From contig JAQXQE010000020.1 in NCBI GenBank assembly GCA_029101005.1, forward strand, positions 1-58,135: 58,135 nucleotides of DNA, written 5' to 3'. Shown one piece after another: positions 26,891 to 35,512 of the stretch (the stretch's first letter is position 1; each line of letters starts with the position of its first letter). The position numbers were made by a program, and so were the translations under genes. This stretch comes from Bacillota bacterium (GTDB lineage: Bacteria > Bacillota > Clostridia > Peptostreptococcales > Anaerovoracaceae). A model generated the notes under the pieces. It saw only the letters and a list, made by a program, of their open reading frames with translations, searched no databases and was not told the DNA's origin.

Positions 26891-27952
26891 ATGCGTAATT
26901 CACGCAGATTCAACAGCATACTCGTGCTCGTTCTTGCTGTTGCTATGGTAATGAGTTCTGTAGCTGGAGTATTCGCGGGCAAGAGAGATGAAGCTGCGAA
27001 GGCAGAGAAAGAGGCTGCAGCTGCAAGAGCACAGAGAATCGAAGCACTCAAGGATGCGGAGGCGATGGTTGATGCAGGACATCTTCTCGTAGCACAGATC
27101 GAGGAGAAGCAGGCTCAAATTAATGAGACAAAAGCGAAGCTTGAGGCTAAGCAGAAGGAAGTTGATCAGCAGGAGCAGGATCTCGGTGACAGACTTACAG
27201 CGATGTATAAGACTGGAACTGTTGGATACGTAGATGTAATCCTCAGTTCAGAGGGAATCACTGACCTGATTCAGAATATCGGAATGGTACAGAAGATTCT
27301 TGAGAGCGATGAGGACATGCTTGCTAAGCTTGAAGATGAGTATAAGGAGATCGACAAGCTGAAGCAGCAACAGGAGACTCAGATGGCTGAGCTCAAGGAC
27401 AAGAAGGCCGAGTGTGATATGCTCGCTGAGAAGTACAAGAAGACAGCAGATGATTATGCTGCAAGAGAGAAGGCCCTTGAGGCTCAGGCTGACAAGCTGA
27501 TTGCTCAGGCAATTGCAGAGGAGTCAAAGCATCCTTCACTTCCAAATCCAACTCCTATGGGTGCGTATTGCTGGCCAACAAGAAGCAATTATATTATCAC
27601 ATCGAATTATGGATACCGAATTTGTCCATTCCATGGACCAGAGTTCCACAATGGACTGGATATCGTACTGACAAGTGGAACACATGGTTCACCTGTATAT
27701 GCGGTAGCAGACGGATATATTGAGAGAGCATCATGGTACAGCGGATATGGTCACTGTATTATTCTCAATACAGGTAACGGCATCAGAGCTCTGTATGGAC
27801 ACTTGAGCGGATACAACTGCTCATACGGACGGAAGGTAAGCAAGGGCCAGGTTATCGGATACATTGGAAGCACAGGTAATTCAACAGGACCACACCTGCA
27901 CTTCACTGTATACAGAAATGGTTCTGAAATTAATCCTTGGTCATTATATTAA
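26891..27952 (+). CDS. Coiled-coil LytM/M23 peptidoglycan hydrolase, FtsEX partner
   Basis: A 353-residue secreted protein. A signal peptide ends near residue 29 (GVFA). A long charged coiled coil follows to about residue 215, of the type that docks to FtsX, and then an M23 domain from about residue 225. Zinc-binding motifs look intact: FHNGLD with its histidine and aspartate, YGHL, and GPHLHF. Some EnvC-type relatives have lost these residues and act only as activators; here they suggest an active endopeptidase. AAGGAGG precedes the start, 14 bases after ftsX. Confidence 0.9.
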   Translation: MRNSRRFNSILVLVLAVAMVMSSVAGVFAGKRDEAAKAEKEAAAARAQRIEALKDAEAMVDAGHLLVAQIEEKQAQINETKAKLEAKQKEVDQQEQDLGDRLTAMYKTGTVGYVDVILSSEGITDLIQNIGMVQKILESDEDMLAKLEDEYKEIDKLKQQQETQMAELKDKKAECDMLAEKYKKTADDYAAREKALEAQADKLIAQAIAEESKHPSLPNPTPMGAYCWPTRSNYIITSNYGYRICPFHGPEFHNGLDIVLTSGTHGSPVYAVADGYIERASWYSGYGHCIILNTGNGIRALYGHLSGYNCSYGRKVSKGQVIGYIGSTGNSTGPHLHFTVYRNGSEINPWSLY

Positions 27953-27990
27953 GAACAAGTAAATAAGATAGCACGATTGGAGACGGCTGA

Positions 27991-29643
27991 GTGCACAGCG
28001 CAATATTAGAGATTCTTGAATCAAGAGGCATAGCTGAGGAGGCTCGCGAGGAGTTCTTCTCGGCTAAGCCTAAGCTGGCATATGATCCATTCCTGCTTGC
28101 GAATATGCAGGCTGCAGTGGATCTTCTGCTCAAGGCGGTAGATGAAGGCAAGCGCATTGTAATCTATGGAGATTACGATGTCGACGGCATTACAGCTACC
28201 TCTCTTATGATGAAAGTAATCAGCACTCTGACCGATAACGTGAGTTACTATATCCCTTCAAGACTTGAGGAGGGCTATGGTCTTCACAAGGATTCAATAG
28301 ATACTATTCATGAGCAGGGCTGTGAGCTTCTCATCACAGTAGACTGTGGATCGGTTTCGAAGGAGGAGACTGAGTACGCCCACTCTCTTGGAATCGAGAC
28401 TATCGTTACGGACCACCATAATATGTCCGCTGTCAGAGCTGAGGGCATCATTGTTAACCCGATGCTCCCGGAGGACAATTATCCATTCAAGGGACTTGCT
28501 GGCGTAGGCGTAGCATATAAGTTCGCACTTGCAATCGCAAGATGCAGGGAGGTCCCTAAGAAAGTAATGTCTGAGATTCTCGAACTCGCAACTATCGGTA
28601 CTATCGCAGATATCATGCCGATGCTCGATGAGAACAGAACGATCGTCAAGTTCGGCCTCAGATTCATGCATCTTGGATGTCAGAACAAGGGTCTCAGAAG
28701 ACTCATTGAGCTCTCGGGACTCGACTATAAGAAGCTTAAGACTTCAGATGTATCATTCGGAATTGCTCCAAGAATCAATGCGGCGGGAAGACTCGGAGAT
28801 GCTACTCTTGGAGTTAAGCTCTTCCTTGCTGATGACGATGCGCTTATTGAGCAGTACTGCACACAGCTCATCGAGACTAATCAGGAGAGACGTTCGCTTC
28901 AGGACGATGCTCTTTCAAGAAGCCTTGAGATTGCAGAGAAACAGCACGCGGAAGATGACTTCCTTGTTCTCGAGGTAAATGATGCACACGAGGGTGTGCT
29001 CGGTATTGTTGCGGGCAAGATCCGCGAGACCGTCAATCGTCCTTGCATCATCGTTACACAGAGTGGCGAATACTACAAGGGCACGGGACGATCCATCGAC
29101 ACAGTGGATCTCTTCGAGATGCTGGACAAGTATCGAGATGAATTCATAAGCTTTGGTGGCCACAGCGCAGCCTGTGGTTTTACCATCGAAGGCGAGAAGA
29201 TTGCGGGCATGAGGGAGAAACTCAATCGCGATCTTGCGGAGAAGTACGCCGAGGATGATACACTTTTCGATATCGATTACAAATACGACGCGCTGATTGA
29301 GCCGTGCGATTTCAATCTGGAACTCGCGGACGATGTCAGAATGCTCGAGCCTTGCGGCAAGGACAATGAGGTTCCACTCTTCTGTATGAAGGCGGTAAGA
29401 CCTGTCGGCTGGAGATATCTGAAGAATGATAAGCGCTATGCGAAGTTCAGCGTTAGATCTGAGGATGGAAGGAATATCGACTGTCTGCTCTTCAGGGATG
29501 CTGACAAGTACGAGGCGCTGGTGGCTGGCGATGAGCTGGTGGATGTAATCGGAACTATTGAGATTAATAACTGGAGAGATAACAGGAAGGCTCAGATGAT
29601 TGTCAGATGGGTGCTTCCAGAGGGCGGTGCGAATGGCAGATAA
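27991..29643 (+). CDS. recJ: Single-strand exonuclease RecJ
   Basis: The 550-residue DHH-family protein degrades single-stranded DNA 5' to 3' in recombinational and mismatch repair. Motifs seen are DYDVDG at residues 61-66, TVDCGS, the DHH box in TDHHN, GTIADIMP, and the DHHA1 segment SFGGHSAACGFTI. An OB-type domain follows. GTG is the likely start, with GGAG nine bases upstream; the same frame has no better ATG. The next gene begins inside its last codons. Confidence 0.92.
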   Translation: MHSAILEILESRGIAEEAREEFFSAKPKLAYDPFLLANMQAAVDLLLKAVDEGKRIVIYGDYDVDGITATSLMMKVISTLTDNVSYYIPSRLEEGYGLHKDSIDTIHEQGCELLITVDCGSVSKEETEYAHSLGIETIVTDHHNMSAVRAEGIIVNPMLPEDNYPFKGLAGVGVAYKFALAIARCREVPKKVMSEILELATIGTIADIMPMLDENRTIVKFGLRFMHLGCQNKGLRRLIELSGLDYKKLKTSDVSFGIAPRINAAGRLGDATLGVKLFLADDDALIEQYCTQLIETNQERRSLQDDALSRSLEIAEKQHAEDDFLVLEVNDAHEGVLGIVAGKIRETVNRPCIIVTQSGEYYKGTGRSIDTVDLFEMLDKYRDEFISFGGHSAACGFTIEGEKIAGMREKLNRDLAEKYAEDDTLFDIDYKYDALIEPCDFNLELADDVRMLEPCGKDNEVPLFCMKAVRPVGWRYLKNDKRYAKFSVRSEDGRNIDCLLFRDADKYEALVAGDELVDVIGTIEINNWRDNRKAQMIVRWVLPEGGANGR

Positions 29644-30826
29644 GGATAACAGCAAAGAGAGCAGATTGAGGGAGTGGCTTAGAAAGCCTGATGTCAGATT
29701 CACTGCTCTGGGTTCAATCGTAACAATTGCTGTCATCGCTCTTTACGTATACGTTTTCAACGGCATGTTGCCGGGAAGCGGCAGAACATTGGAATATTAC
29801 GAGGGTCTGGATGAGAGCTACGGCAAGTACTACGAGATGCAGGAGCTACTTGAGGAACAGGCCCTTTTCTCATATTCATATGAGGGAGTCGATGACCAGG
29901 AATTAGCGGATGAGATTCTCGGCGGACTCGAGGATGATGACTATGCGGAGTACTATCCACCTGAGAAGTACGATGAGTTCCGAAAGAAGTATTTCTCATT
30001 CGTGGGAGTGGGAATATCTGCTACCGAGGAGAACGGCAAATATGTCATTGTCAGGGTAATTTCCGACAGCTCAGCTGGAGAGGCTGGTGTCTGTGAGGGA
30101 GACATTATCGTAAGCGTTGACGGCAAGAATAGTTCAAAGTTCAAGAATCTGAACGAGATGTTCACCGGCAAGGAAGGCGACAAGTTCAAGCTCGTTGTAG
30201 ATCGTGATGGTGAGGAGCTTGAGTATGAGCTCGAGCTTCGCAAGATCACAGATGAGACAGTGACTTACGGCGAATATGATAGAGACAATAGCATCGGATA
30301 CATCAGAATCAGATCCTTCAGCACTGGAACATCCAAGGAGTTCGAGGCTGCAATCAAGTATCTTGAGGAGAAGGGCATTGACAAGGTCATCATCGACCTT
30401 CGCAACAACCTCGGCGGATCTGAGAAAGCGAGCCTTGATGTTGCTGACCAGCTGCTTCCTGAGTGCACGATAATCACAGAGAAGCGCAGAGATAAGGGGG
30501 AGACTGTCCGCAAGTCGGATGATGACTGCATTCCTATGGAATATGTTCTGCTCGTCAACGAGTTCAGTGCGAGCAGCTCTGAGATTGTCACTTCAGCTGT
30601 CAAGGCTAACAAGGGCGGCAAGATTATCGGTACGACTACTTACGGCAAGGGCCTGATTCAGGTGATGCACAGCTTCAATGACGGCAGTGCTGTCAAATTC
30701 ACTATCGGTGAGTATTACGCTGCTGATGGAAGCAAAATCCAGGGTAAGGGCGTTAAGCCTGATATTGAGTGCAAGGATCTTGAGGAGATTCTCAGAATCG
30801 CGGTCAAGACCCTGATGGACAAATAA
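29633..30826 (+). CDS. S41 carboxy-terminal processing protease
   Basis: A 398-residue membrane-anchored CtpA/CtpB-type protease. One helix spans about 24-43, so the rest lies outside the membrane. A PDZ domain occupies about 115-195 and contains SAGEAGVCEGDIIVSVDG. The protease core carries VIDLRNNLGG, the serine-rich NEFSASSSEIV segment around 311-319 and the lysine in TYGKGLIQ, forming the Ser-Lys pair. ATG 29633 overlaps the recJ end by 11 bases, so coupling is likely. The substrate is unknown. Confidence 0.92.
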   Translation: MADKDNSKESRLREWLRKPDVRFTALGSIVTIAVIALYVYVFNGMLPGSGRTLEYYEGLDESYGKYYEMQELLEEQALFSYSYEGVDDQELADEILGGLEDDDYAEYYPPEKYDEFRKKYFSFVGVGISATEENGKYVIVRVISDSSAGEAGVCEGDIIVSVDGKNSSKFKNLNEMFTGKEGDKFKLVVDRDGEELEYELELRKITDETVTYGEYDRDNSIGYIRIRSFSTGTSKEFEAAIKYLEEKGIDKVIIDLRNNLGGSEKASLDVADQLLPECTIITEKRRDKGETVRKSDDDCIPMEYVLLVNEFSASSSEIVTSAVKANKGGKIIGTTTYGKGLIQVMHSFNDGSAVKFTIGEYYAADGSKIQGKGVKPDIECKDLEEILRIAVKTLMDK

Positions 30827-30850
30827 TGACGCAGTATATAAGGAGATTCA

Positions 30851-31408
30851 ATGTATATTCTTACTTGTGATAATTACGACGGCAAGAAGGAGACAAGCAA
30901 GGCACTTCTTGCAAGAGCGATTGATATCTACAATATGGATGTCGGCATTGCCATGGACAAGAGCGGAGCTGAGCTCGTTGAGACAATAGTCACCAGCGAG
31001 AACGGCAAGCCTTCGATTCCAGGTTGGATGGAGTTCTCAATCTCGGATTCCGAGGGCTACTGGGCAATTCTGATTGCAGATGTTCCATGCGGCTTCGACA
31101 TTCAACTCACACGTCCATGCAAGCTCGACCGCATCGCACTGAAGTATTTCGCAGACGAGGACAATATGCTTATCGTTGAAGAGGGAGAGTCTGCTTTCTG
31201 GCGAATCTGGGCTCGTCGCGAGGCGGCAATCAAGGCAGTCGGAGCAACTGTGCTTAATCGCATCCCAGCCGTTGGAGGCGAGACTGTCGAGCTGAACGGA
31301 CAGGAGTTCTTCCTCTACGATGTGGAGCCGCTCGGCGTGCCTGAGAACTGCTACGGCGCAATGTGCCTGCCTGTTGAGGCTGGCGAGATACATTACTTCC
31401 GTATGTGA
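30851..31408 (+). CDS. 4'-phosphopantetheinyl transferase superfamily protein
   Basis: The 185-residue protein resembles Sfp-type transferases, which load acyl- or peptidyl-carrier proteins with phosphopantetheine. GKPSIPG precedes SISDSEGYWA, in the place of the usual SHS segment; GFDIQ stands for the metal-binding GIDIE, so the second acidic residue is glutamine 85; WARREAAIKAVG is the conserved W(T/A)RKEA motif with E124. The changes make activity uncertain. One possible client in the window is DltC, though DltC is normally served by AcpS. Confidence 0.7.
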   Translation: MYILTCDNYDGKKETSKALLARAIDIYNMDVGIAMDKSGAELVETIVTSENGKPSIPGWMEFSISDSEGYWAILIADVPCGFDIQLTRPCKLDRIALKYFADEDNMLIVEEGESAFWRIWARREAAIKAVGATVLNRIPAVGGETVELNGQEFFLYDVEPLGVPENCYGAMCLPVEAGEIHYFRM

Positions 31409-31416
31409 GGTGTCGT

Positions 31417-31926
31417 ATGACAGAAGAAGGCAAAAAGCTTAAACGCTCGGCTCTTGATGCAGCAGCTGACATTCTCTCGTACAGAATGAGAACGGCCGCG
31501 GAGCTTGCTGCGAAGCTTAAGGAGAAAGGCTACGAGTCGGACGAGATCGAATCTGCAGTTGAGCAGATGAAGAGCCTGAGATATATTGATGATTATGCCT
31601 ATGCTCTCAGATATTTCGAGTACGGCTTCGAGAAGAAGCGTGGGTATAGGCGGCTTGTTAGGGAACTCACTGAGAAGGGTGTGAGTGCTTCGGATATTGA
31701 GCTGGCTTATGAGGACTTCTGCTATGAGAATAAGGTGGACGAGTACGAGGCTGCACTTGAGCTCGCCCGAACTGAGTTCGACAGAGCATCGGCTTCTATC
31801 GAACTTGACAAGTTGATTGCCAGAGTTGCCCGCAAGCTTGAGAGTAGAGGCTACAGAACTGACGACATATATAAGATTATGGCGGAGATGAGAAGATGGA
31901 GAGATTCAGAAGAACAATCAATCTGA
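31417..31926 (+). CDS. recX: RecX-like regulatory protein
   Basis: The 169 residues fit RecX, which binds RecA filaments and limits recombination. It is built of three-helix repeats; ELAAKLKEKGYESDEIESAVEQM, given in part as AAKLKEKGY, and LRYIDDYAYALRYFE (Y-x-DD-x-x-YA) are typical. I prefer the ATG at 31417, preceded by GAGGTG, over one at 31405 that overlaps the previous stop. The end overlaps tcdA by 31 bases. Confidence 0.85.
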   Translation: MTEEGKKLKRSALDAAADILSYRMRTAAELAAKLKEKGYESDEIESAVEQMKSLRYIDDYAYALRYFEYGFEKKRGYRRLVRELTEKGVSASDIELAYEDFCYENKVDEYEAALELARTEFDRASASIELDKLIARVARKLESRGYRTDDIYKIMAEMRRWRDSEEQSI

Positions 31927-32567
31927 TAGGTGAGGAATGCCAGCAGAGAATCATCGATTCAAAGGTGCTGATTCTTGGTGTCGGCGGTGTTGGTTCGTAT
32001 GCTGCTGAGTCAATTGCCAGAAGCGGTGTTGGCAGAATCACACTGATGGACGGCGACGAGGTTGCCCCTAGCAATCTCAACAGACAGCTCGTCGCCCTCA
32101 CTTCGACTATCGGAAGACCGAAGGCTGAGGTCTGTGCTGAGAGACTCAGAGACATCAATCCGTATGCCGAGATTGATGCAATCTGCAGCTTCTACAAGTC
32201 TGCTGATGATGTCGATGTTACTCAGTACGACTGGGTTGTGGACGCAATCGACGATGTGGATGCCAAGGTCGAACTGATCAGAACCTGCATCGACAAAGGG
32301 GTGCCAATTGTTGCAAGTATGGGTGCTGCTGGCAAATTCGGCACTGACTTCGTGGTTGCCGACCTTGCTGAGACAATGACCTGTCCTCTCGCGAAGGTAA
32401 TGAGGCGAAGATTAAGGGAGTTCGGCATCGAACATCTCCCTGTTGTATATTCTAAGGAGAAGCCGCAGCCAAGACGTGGTGAGCTCGGTACTATGAGCTA
32501 TGTGCCTGGTTCTGCGGGACTGGTTCTCGGAGGCTATGTCATCAGACAGCTTGCGGGACTCGAATAG
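31896..32567 (+). CDS. tcdA: tRNA threonylcarbamoyladenosine dehydratase
   Basis: A 223-residue ThiF/MoeB-fold enzyme that cyclises t6A37 of ANN-decoding tRNAs to ct6A using ATP. LILGVGGVGSYAAESIARSGVG is the nucleotide loop (about 25-46), followed by the DGDEVAPSNLNRQ box and DAIDDVDAK. The PGSAGLVLGGYVI tail is typical of TcdA/CsdL rather than MoeB or ThiF, and the zinc CxxC pairs of those proteins are missing. The start lies inside recX. Confidence 0.9.
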   Translation: MERFRRTINLIGEECQQRIIDSKVLILGVGGVGSYAAESIARSGVGRITLMDGDEVAPSNLNRQLVALTSTIGRPKAEVCAERLRDINPYAEIDAICSFYKSADDVDVTQYDWVVDAIDDVDAKVELIRTCIDKGVPIVASMGAAGKFGTDFVVADLAETMTCPLAKVMRRRLREFGIEHLPVVYSKEKPQPRRGELGTMSYVPGSAGLVLGGYVIRQLAGLE

Positions 32568-32579
32568 TGGGGTTATAGT

Positions 32580-33680
32580 ATGAGTGCAAATGCGATGCTG
32601 ATAATAATAGTGGTACTTGCGGTGCTGCTTCTGTGCACCCTGATTCTGATGATTCTATCATTCAGCAAGTCACAGAACAATGCGGCTCGCATGGAGTCCT
32701 ACCTCAAATCATACACGGAGATCATGGCTAACAATCAGCGCATTCTCGGCGAGCAGCAGGACATCAGACTGCGCGCGCTTGAGGAAAGTATGGGCCGCCT
32801 TCGCAATGACAACAGTCTGCAGTTCGAGGGCATGATGCGTTCCATGGACGATCAGATTGAGGGAATGCGTCAGACGGTTGACAGCAGGCTCGACGAAGTA
32901 TATAAAGGTCTCGGTGAGATGAAGTCGGTTGCTGCTAATGTGGGCGACCTCAAGAAAATTCTATCGAATGTCAAGACTCGCGGCATTCTCGGCGAGGTCC
33001 AGCTCGCTGCTATTCTCGAGCAGATTCTCAATTCTGAGCAGTACGAGACGAATGTGGCGACAAGGAAGGGCAGCAGTGAGCGTGTGGAGTTTGCAATCAG
33101 GCTGCCTGGAGATGGGGATTCGTATGTGTATCTGCCTGTGGATTCCAAATTCCCGGGGGACGCATACGGGGCACTGATGGATGCATACGAGACTGGCGAC
33201 AAAGTCACTGTTGATGTGTGCAAGAAGAGACTTTTCCAGACCATGGCTGGAGAGGCGAAGGATATTAGGGATAAATATATTGATCCGCCTAATACGACGG
33301 ATTTTGCAATTATGTTCCTGCCGTTCGAGGGTCTCTACGCGGAGGCAGTCAACGGTGGTATGGTCGAGATGCTTCAGCGCAAGTACAAGGTTACTATCGC
33401 TGGCCCGACCACTATGGCGGCTCTGCTGAACAGTCTGCAGATGGGATTCAATACTCTAGCGGTAGAGAAGAAATCGAGCGAGGTATGGGAGCTCCTCGGC
33501 GCAGTGCGAACTGAGTTCGATACTTTTGCCGATGTGCTTGCCCAGGCGCAGAACCGAATCAATCAGGCGAATGCTGAGCTCGATAAGCTGGTCGGTGTCC
33601 GCACTCGCAAGATTCAGAGCAAACTTAGAAATGTTGCAGCTCTTGGCGAGTCTGACACTCGCAAGTTGCTTGACGATTAA
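32580..33680 (+). CDS. rmuC: RmuC family DNA recombination protein
   Basis: The 366-residue protein has an N-terminal membrane helix (about 5-27), a coiled coil to about 110, and the RmuC core with VEFAIRLPG, LPVDSKFPGDAY, and FLPFEGLYAE. RmuC proteins are predicted PD-(D/E)XK-like nucleases that limit inversions between short repeats. That is of interest beside the inverted-repeat elements here, but any link is speculation. It is the third DNA-transaction gene of this cluster after recJ and recX. Confidence 0.9.
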   Translation: MSANAMLIIIVVLAVLLLCTLILMILSFSKSQNNAARMESYLKSYTEIMANNQRILGEQQDIRLRALEESMGRLRNDNSLQFEGMMRSMDDQIEGMRQTVDSRLDEVYKGLGEMKSVAANVGDLKKILSNVKTRGILGEVQLAAILEQILNSEQYETNVATRKGSSERVEFAIRLPGDGDSYVYLPVDSKFPGDAYGALMDAYETGDKVTVDVCKKRLFQTMAGEAKDIRDKYIDPPNTTDFAIMFLPFEGLYAEAVNGGMVEMLQRKYKVTIAGPTTMAALLNSLQMGFNTLAVEKKSSEVWELLGAVRTEFDTFADVLAQAQNRINQANAELDKLVGVRTRKIQSKLRNVAALGESDTRKLLDD

Positions 33681-33704
33681 TTTGTTACAAAAGGAGGACG
33701 GCTC

Positions 33705-34439
33705 GTGAGAATCTGGGCTATCGGTGATACACATCTCTCCTTCCACGAAGGGGTGAATAAGCCTATGGACATCTTCGGTCCCGGCTGGGAGAACCACGCC
33801 GAGCACCTGAAGGCTGCCTGGATTGAGCGCATTGCTCCTGAGGACGTGGTCTTGATTCCGGGCGACATCTCCTGGGGTCTTCGCATCGAGGAGGCGATGC
33901 CGGACATCGAGTGGCTCCACGAGCTGCCTGGCTTGAAGCTGATCTCGAAGGGCAATCACGACCTCTGGTGGAGCCGAATCCACTATCTGAATTCGCTCTA
34001 TGACGATATAATTTTCGTTCAGAATGATGCGGTCTACATCGAGAGTGAGAACATCTGCATCGCCGCTACTCGCGGCTGGCCTTACCCTGGCTCCGAGGAG
34101 TTCTCTCAGCACGATGAGAAAATCTATAGACGTGAGGCGATGCGTCTCCGTATGGGCCTCGAGTCTGCTCGCAAGCAGTCGAAGGATGCGCGCCTCTTCG
34201 TGGCTCTGCACTATCCGCCTTCGGGCGCGAAATGTGAGGAGACGGAGTACACCGGCATTCTTGAGGAGTTCGGTGTTGAGCTCTGTGTATACGGTCACCT
34301 TCATGGTCAGCGCGCCTACATGCGCGGCCCGAAGGGCATACACCGTGGTGTTGACTACAAGCTGGTATCTGCTGACTACCTCGGTGCAATTCCGAAGTGC
34401 ATCTACGACAGCGAATGGGAAGTTGAAGGAGGAGAATAG
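33705..34439 (+). CDS. Calcineurin-like metallophosphoesterase
   Basis: A 244-residue cytosolic protein with all five metal motifs: GDTHLS, GDISWG, GNHDLWW, the histidine in ALHYPP, and GHLHG. It starts with GTG, preceded by AAGGAGGA. It resembles uncharacterised Firmicutes phosphoesterases (YkuE/YfcE-like in fold). The substrate cannot be told from sequence. The next gene starts directly after its stop. Confidence 0.88.
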   Translation: MRIWAIGDTHLSFHEGVNKPMDIFGPGWENHAEHLKAAWIERIAPEDVVLIPGDISWGLRIEEAMPDIEWLHELPGLKLISKGNHDLWWSRIHYLNSLYDDIIFVQNDAVYIESENICIAATRGWPYPGSEEFSQHDEKIYRREAMRLRMGLESARKQSKDARLFVALHYPPSGAKCEETEYTGILEEFGVELCVYGHLHGQRAYMRGPKGIHRGVDYKLVSADYLGAIPKCIYDSEWEVEGGE

Positions 34440-35393
34440 ATGAAATATGCTTTTATCGTGAACCCTGTCTCAGGTAAGGGCGGTAAGGACAATATCGTCA
34501 ACAAGATCAATGAAATCATCGAGTCTTCATCAAAGGATGTGAAGCTCTACTATACACATGGCCCTAAGGATGCGACTGTGCTCGCTGACATGATTGCTTC
34601 TGAGGCCGGCGACGAGCAGGTGGTTATCTTCGCTTGTGGTGGCGACGGCACTGTCAACGAGGTTGCTAATGGTCTGGTCGGCCACGAGAATGCTGTTCTC
34701 GGTGTTGTTCCTGTCGGCAGTGGCAACGACCTGGTTCGCGAGCTAGGTGGTGGTATGAATGAAGGTGAGAAGTTCCTCGACCTCGACCGCCAGCTCAACG
34801 GTGAGATCATGAAGATGGATCTCATCAAGCTCTCATATATGAAGGACAACAACGAGGTATGCACTTATGTCGTAAATGGCATCAACATCGGTTTCGATGG
34901 CCACACTGCTATCCTCGCCAACTATCTCAAGAGCAGATCTATTCTGCCTGGTCAGATGTCATACATCGGTGCCCTGGTTGCGAACCTCATCACCAAGAAG
35001 GGCGAGTCCCTCCGCGTCACTGCTGACGGCGATGAGATTCACAACGGTCCACTTCTCCTGACTACTGCAGCTAACGGCGGCTTCTGCGGAGGCGGTTTCA
35101 ACAGCTGTCCACACGCAGACCTCTACGACGGACTGCTCGAGCTTCTGATTGTCCGCGACATCAAGAGACGCGAGTTCCTCGGCCTCGTTCCTAAGTACAA
35201 GGCGGGTAAAATTTTGGAGGTGCCAGGCGTGGAGCGACTCATCAAGTACACTCAGGCTAAGGAAATCATCTTCGAGCCTGTTGCTGCTACAACTATGAAA
35301 TTCGTTGGCGACGGGGAGCTCTTCGAGTGCGGTGCTCTCAAGGTTGAGACTGCTAAGCAGGCAATCTGGGTCAACCTTCCAGGCGAAGCTTAA
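34440..35393 (+). CDS. Diacylglycerol kinase-like lipid kinase
   Basis: The 317 residues match the DagK/YegS/BmrU family, which phosphorylates diacylglycerol or related lipids. FIVNPVSGKGG is the N-terminal motif, FACGGDGTVNEV the nucleotide motif with GGDGT, and GSGNDLVREL the next conserved block. In Gram-positives DgkB recycles diacylglycerol from lipoteichoic acid synthesis, which would suit an organism with a dlt operon, but the exact substrate is inferred. GAAGGAGGAG lies in the end of the previous gene. Confidence 0.88.
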   Translation: MKYAFIVNPVSGKGGKDNIVNKINEIIESSSKDVKLYYTHGPKDATVLADMIASEAGDEQVVIFACGGDGTVNEVANGLVGHENAVLGVVPVGSGNDLVRELGGGMNEGEKFLDLDRQLNGEIMKMDLIKLSYMKDNNEVCTYVVNGINIGFDGHTAILANYLKSRSILPGQMSYIGALVANLITKKGESLRVTADGDEIHNGPLLLTTAANGGFCGGGFNSCPHADLYDGLLELLIVRDIKRREFLGLVPKYKAGKILEVPGVERLIKYTQAKEIIFEPVAATTMKFVGDGELFECGALKVETAKQAIWVNLPGEA

Positions 35394-35512
35394 GCGCGAG
35401 TTTCGCCGACTGGGCGACTTGCGACGAAGCGAAGGCGCAGCGCCTCTCTAGTATTTGCGATGCTGGCGTGCGGGACTGAGACGCGCGTTTTATACTATAA
35501 GGATGAGAGATT

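Noticed and set aside
28915-29736. A 273-codon minus-strand frame opposite recJ
   Set aside because: Antisense to the RecJ C-terminal domain; no ribosome site or family.
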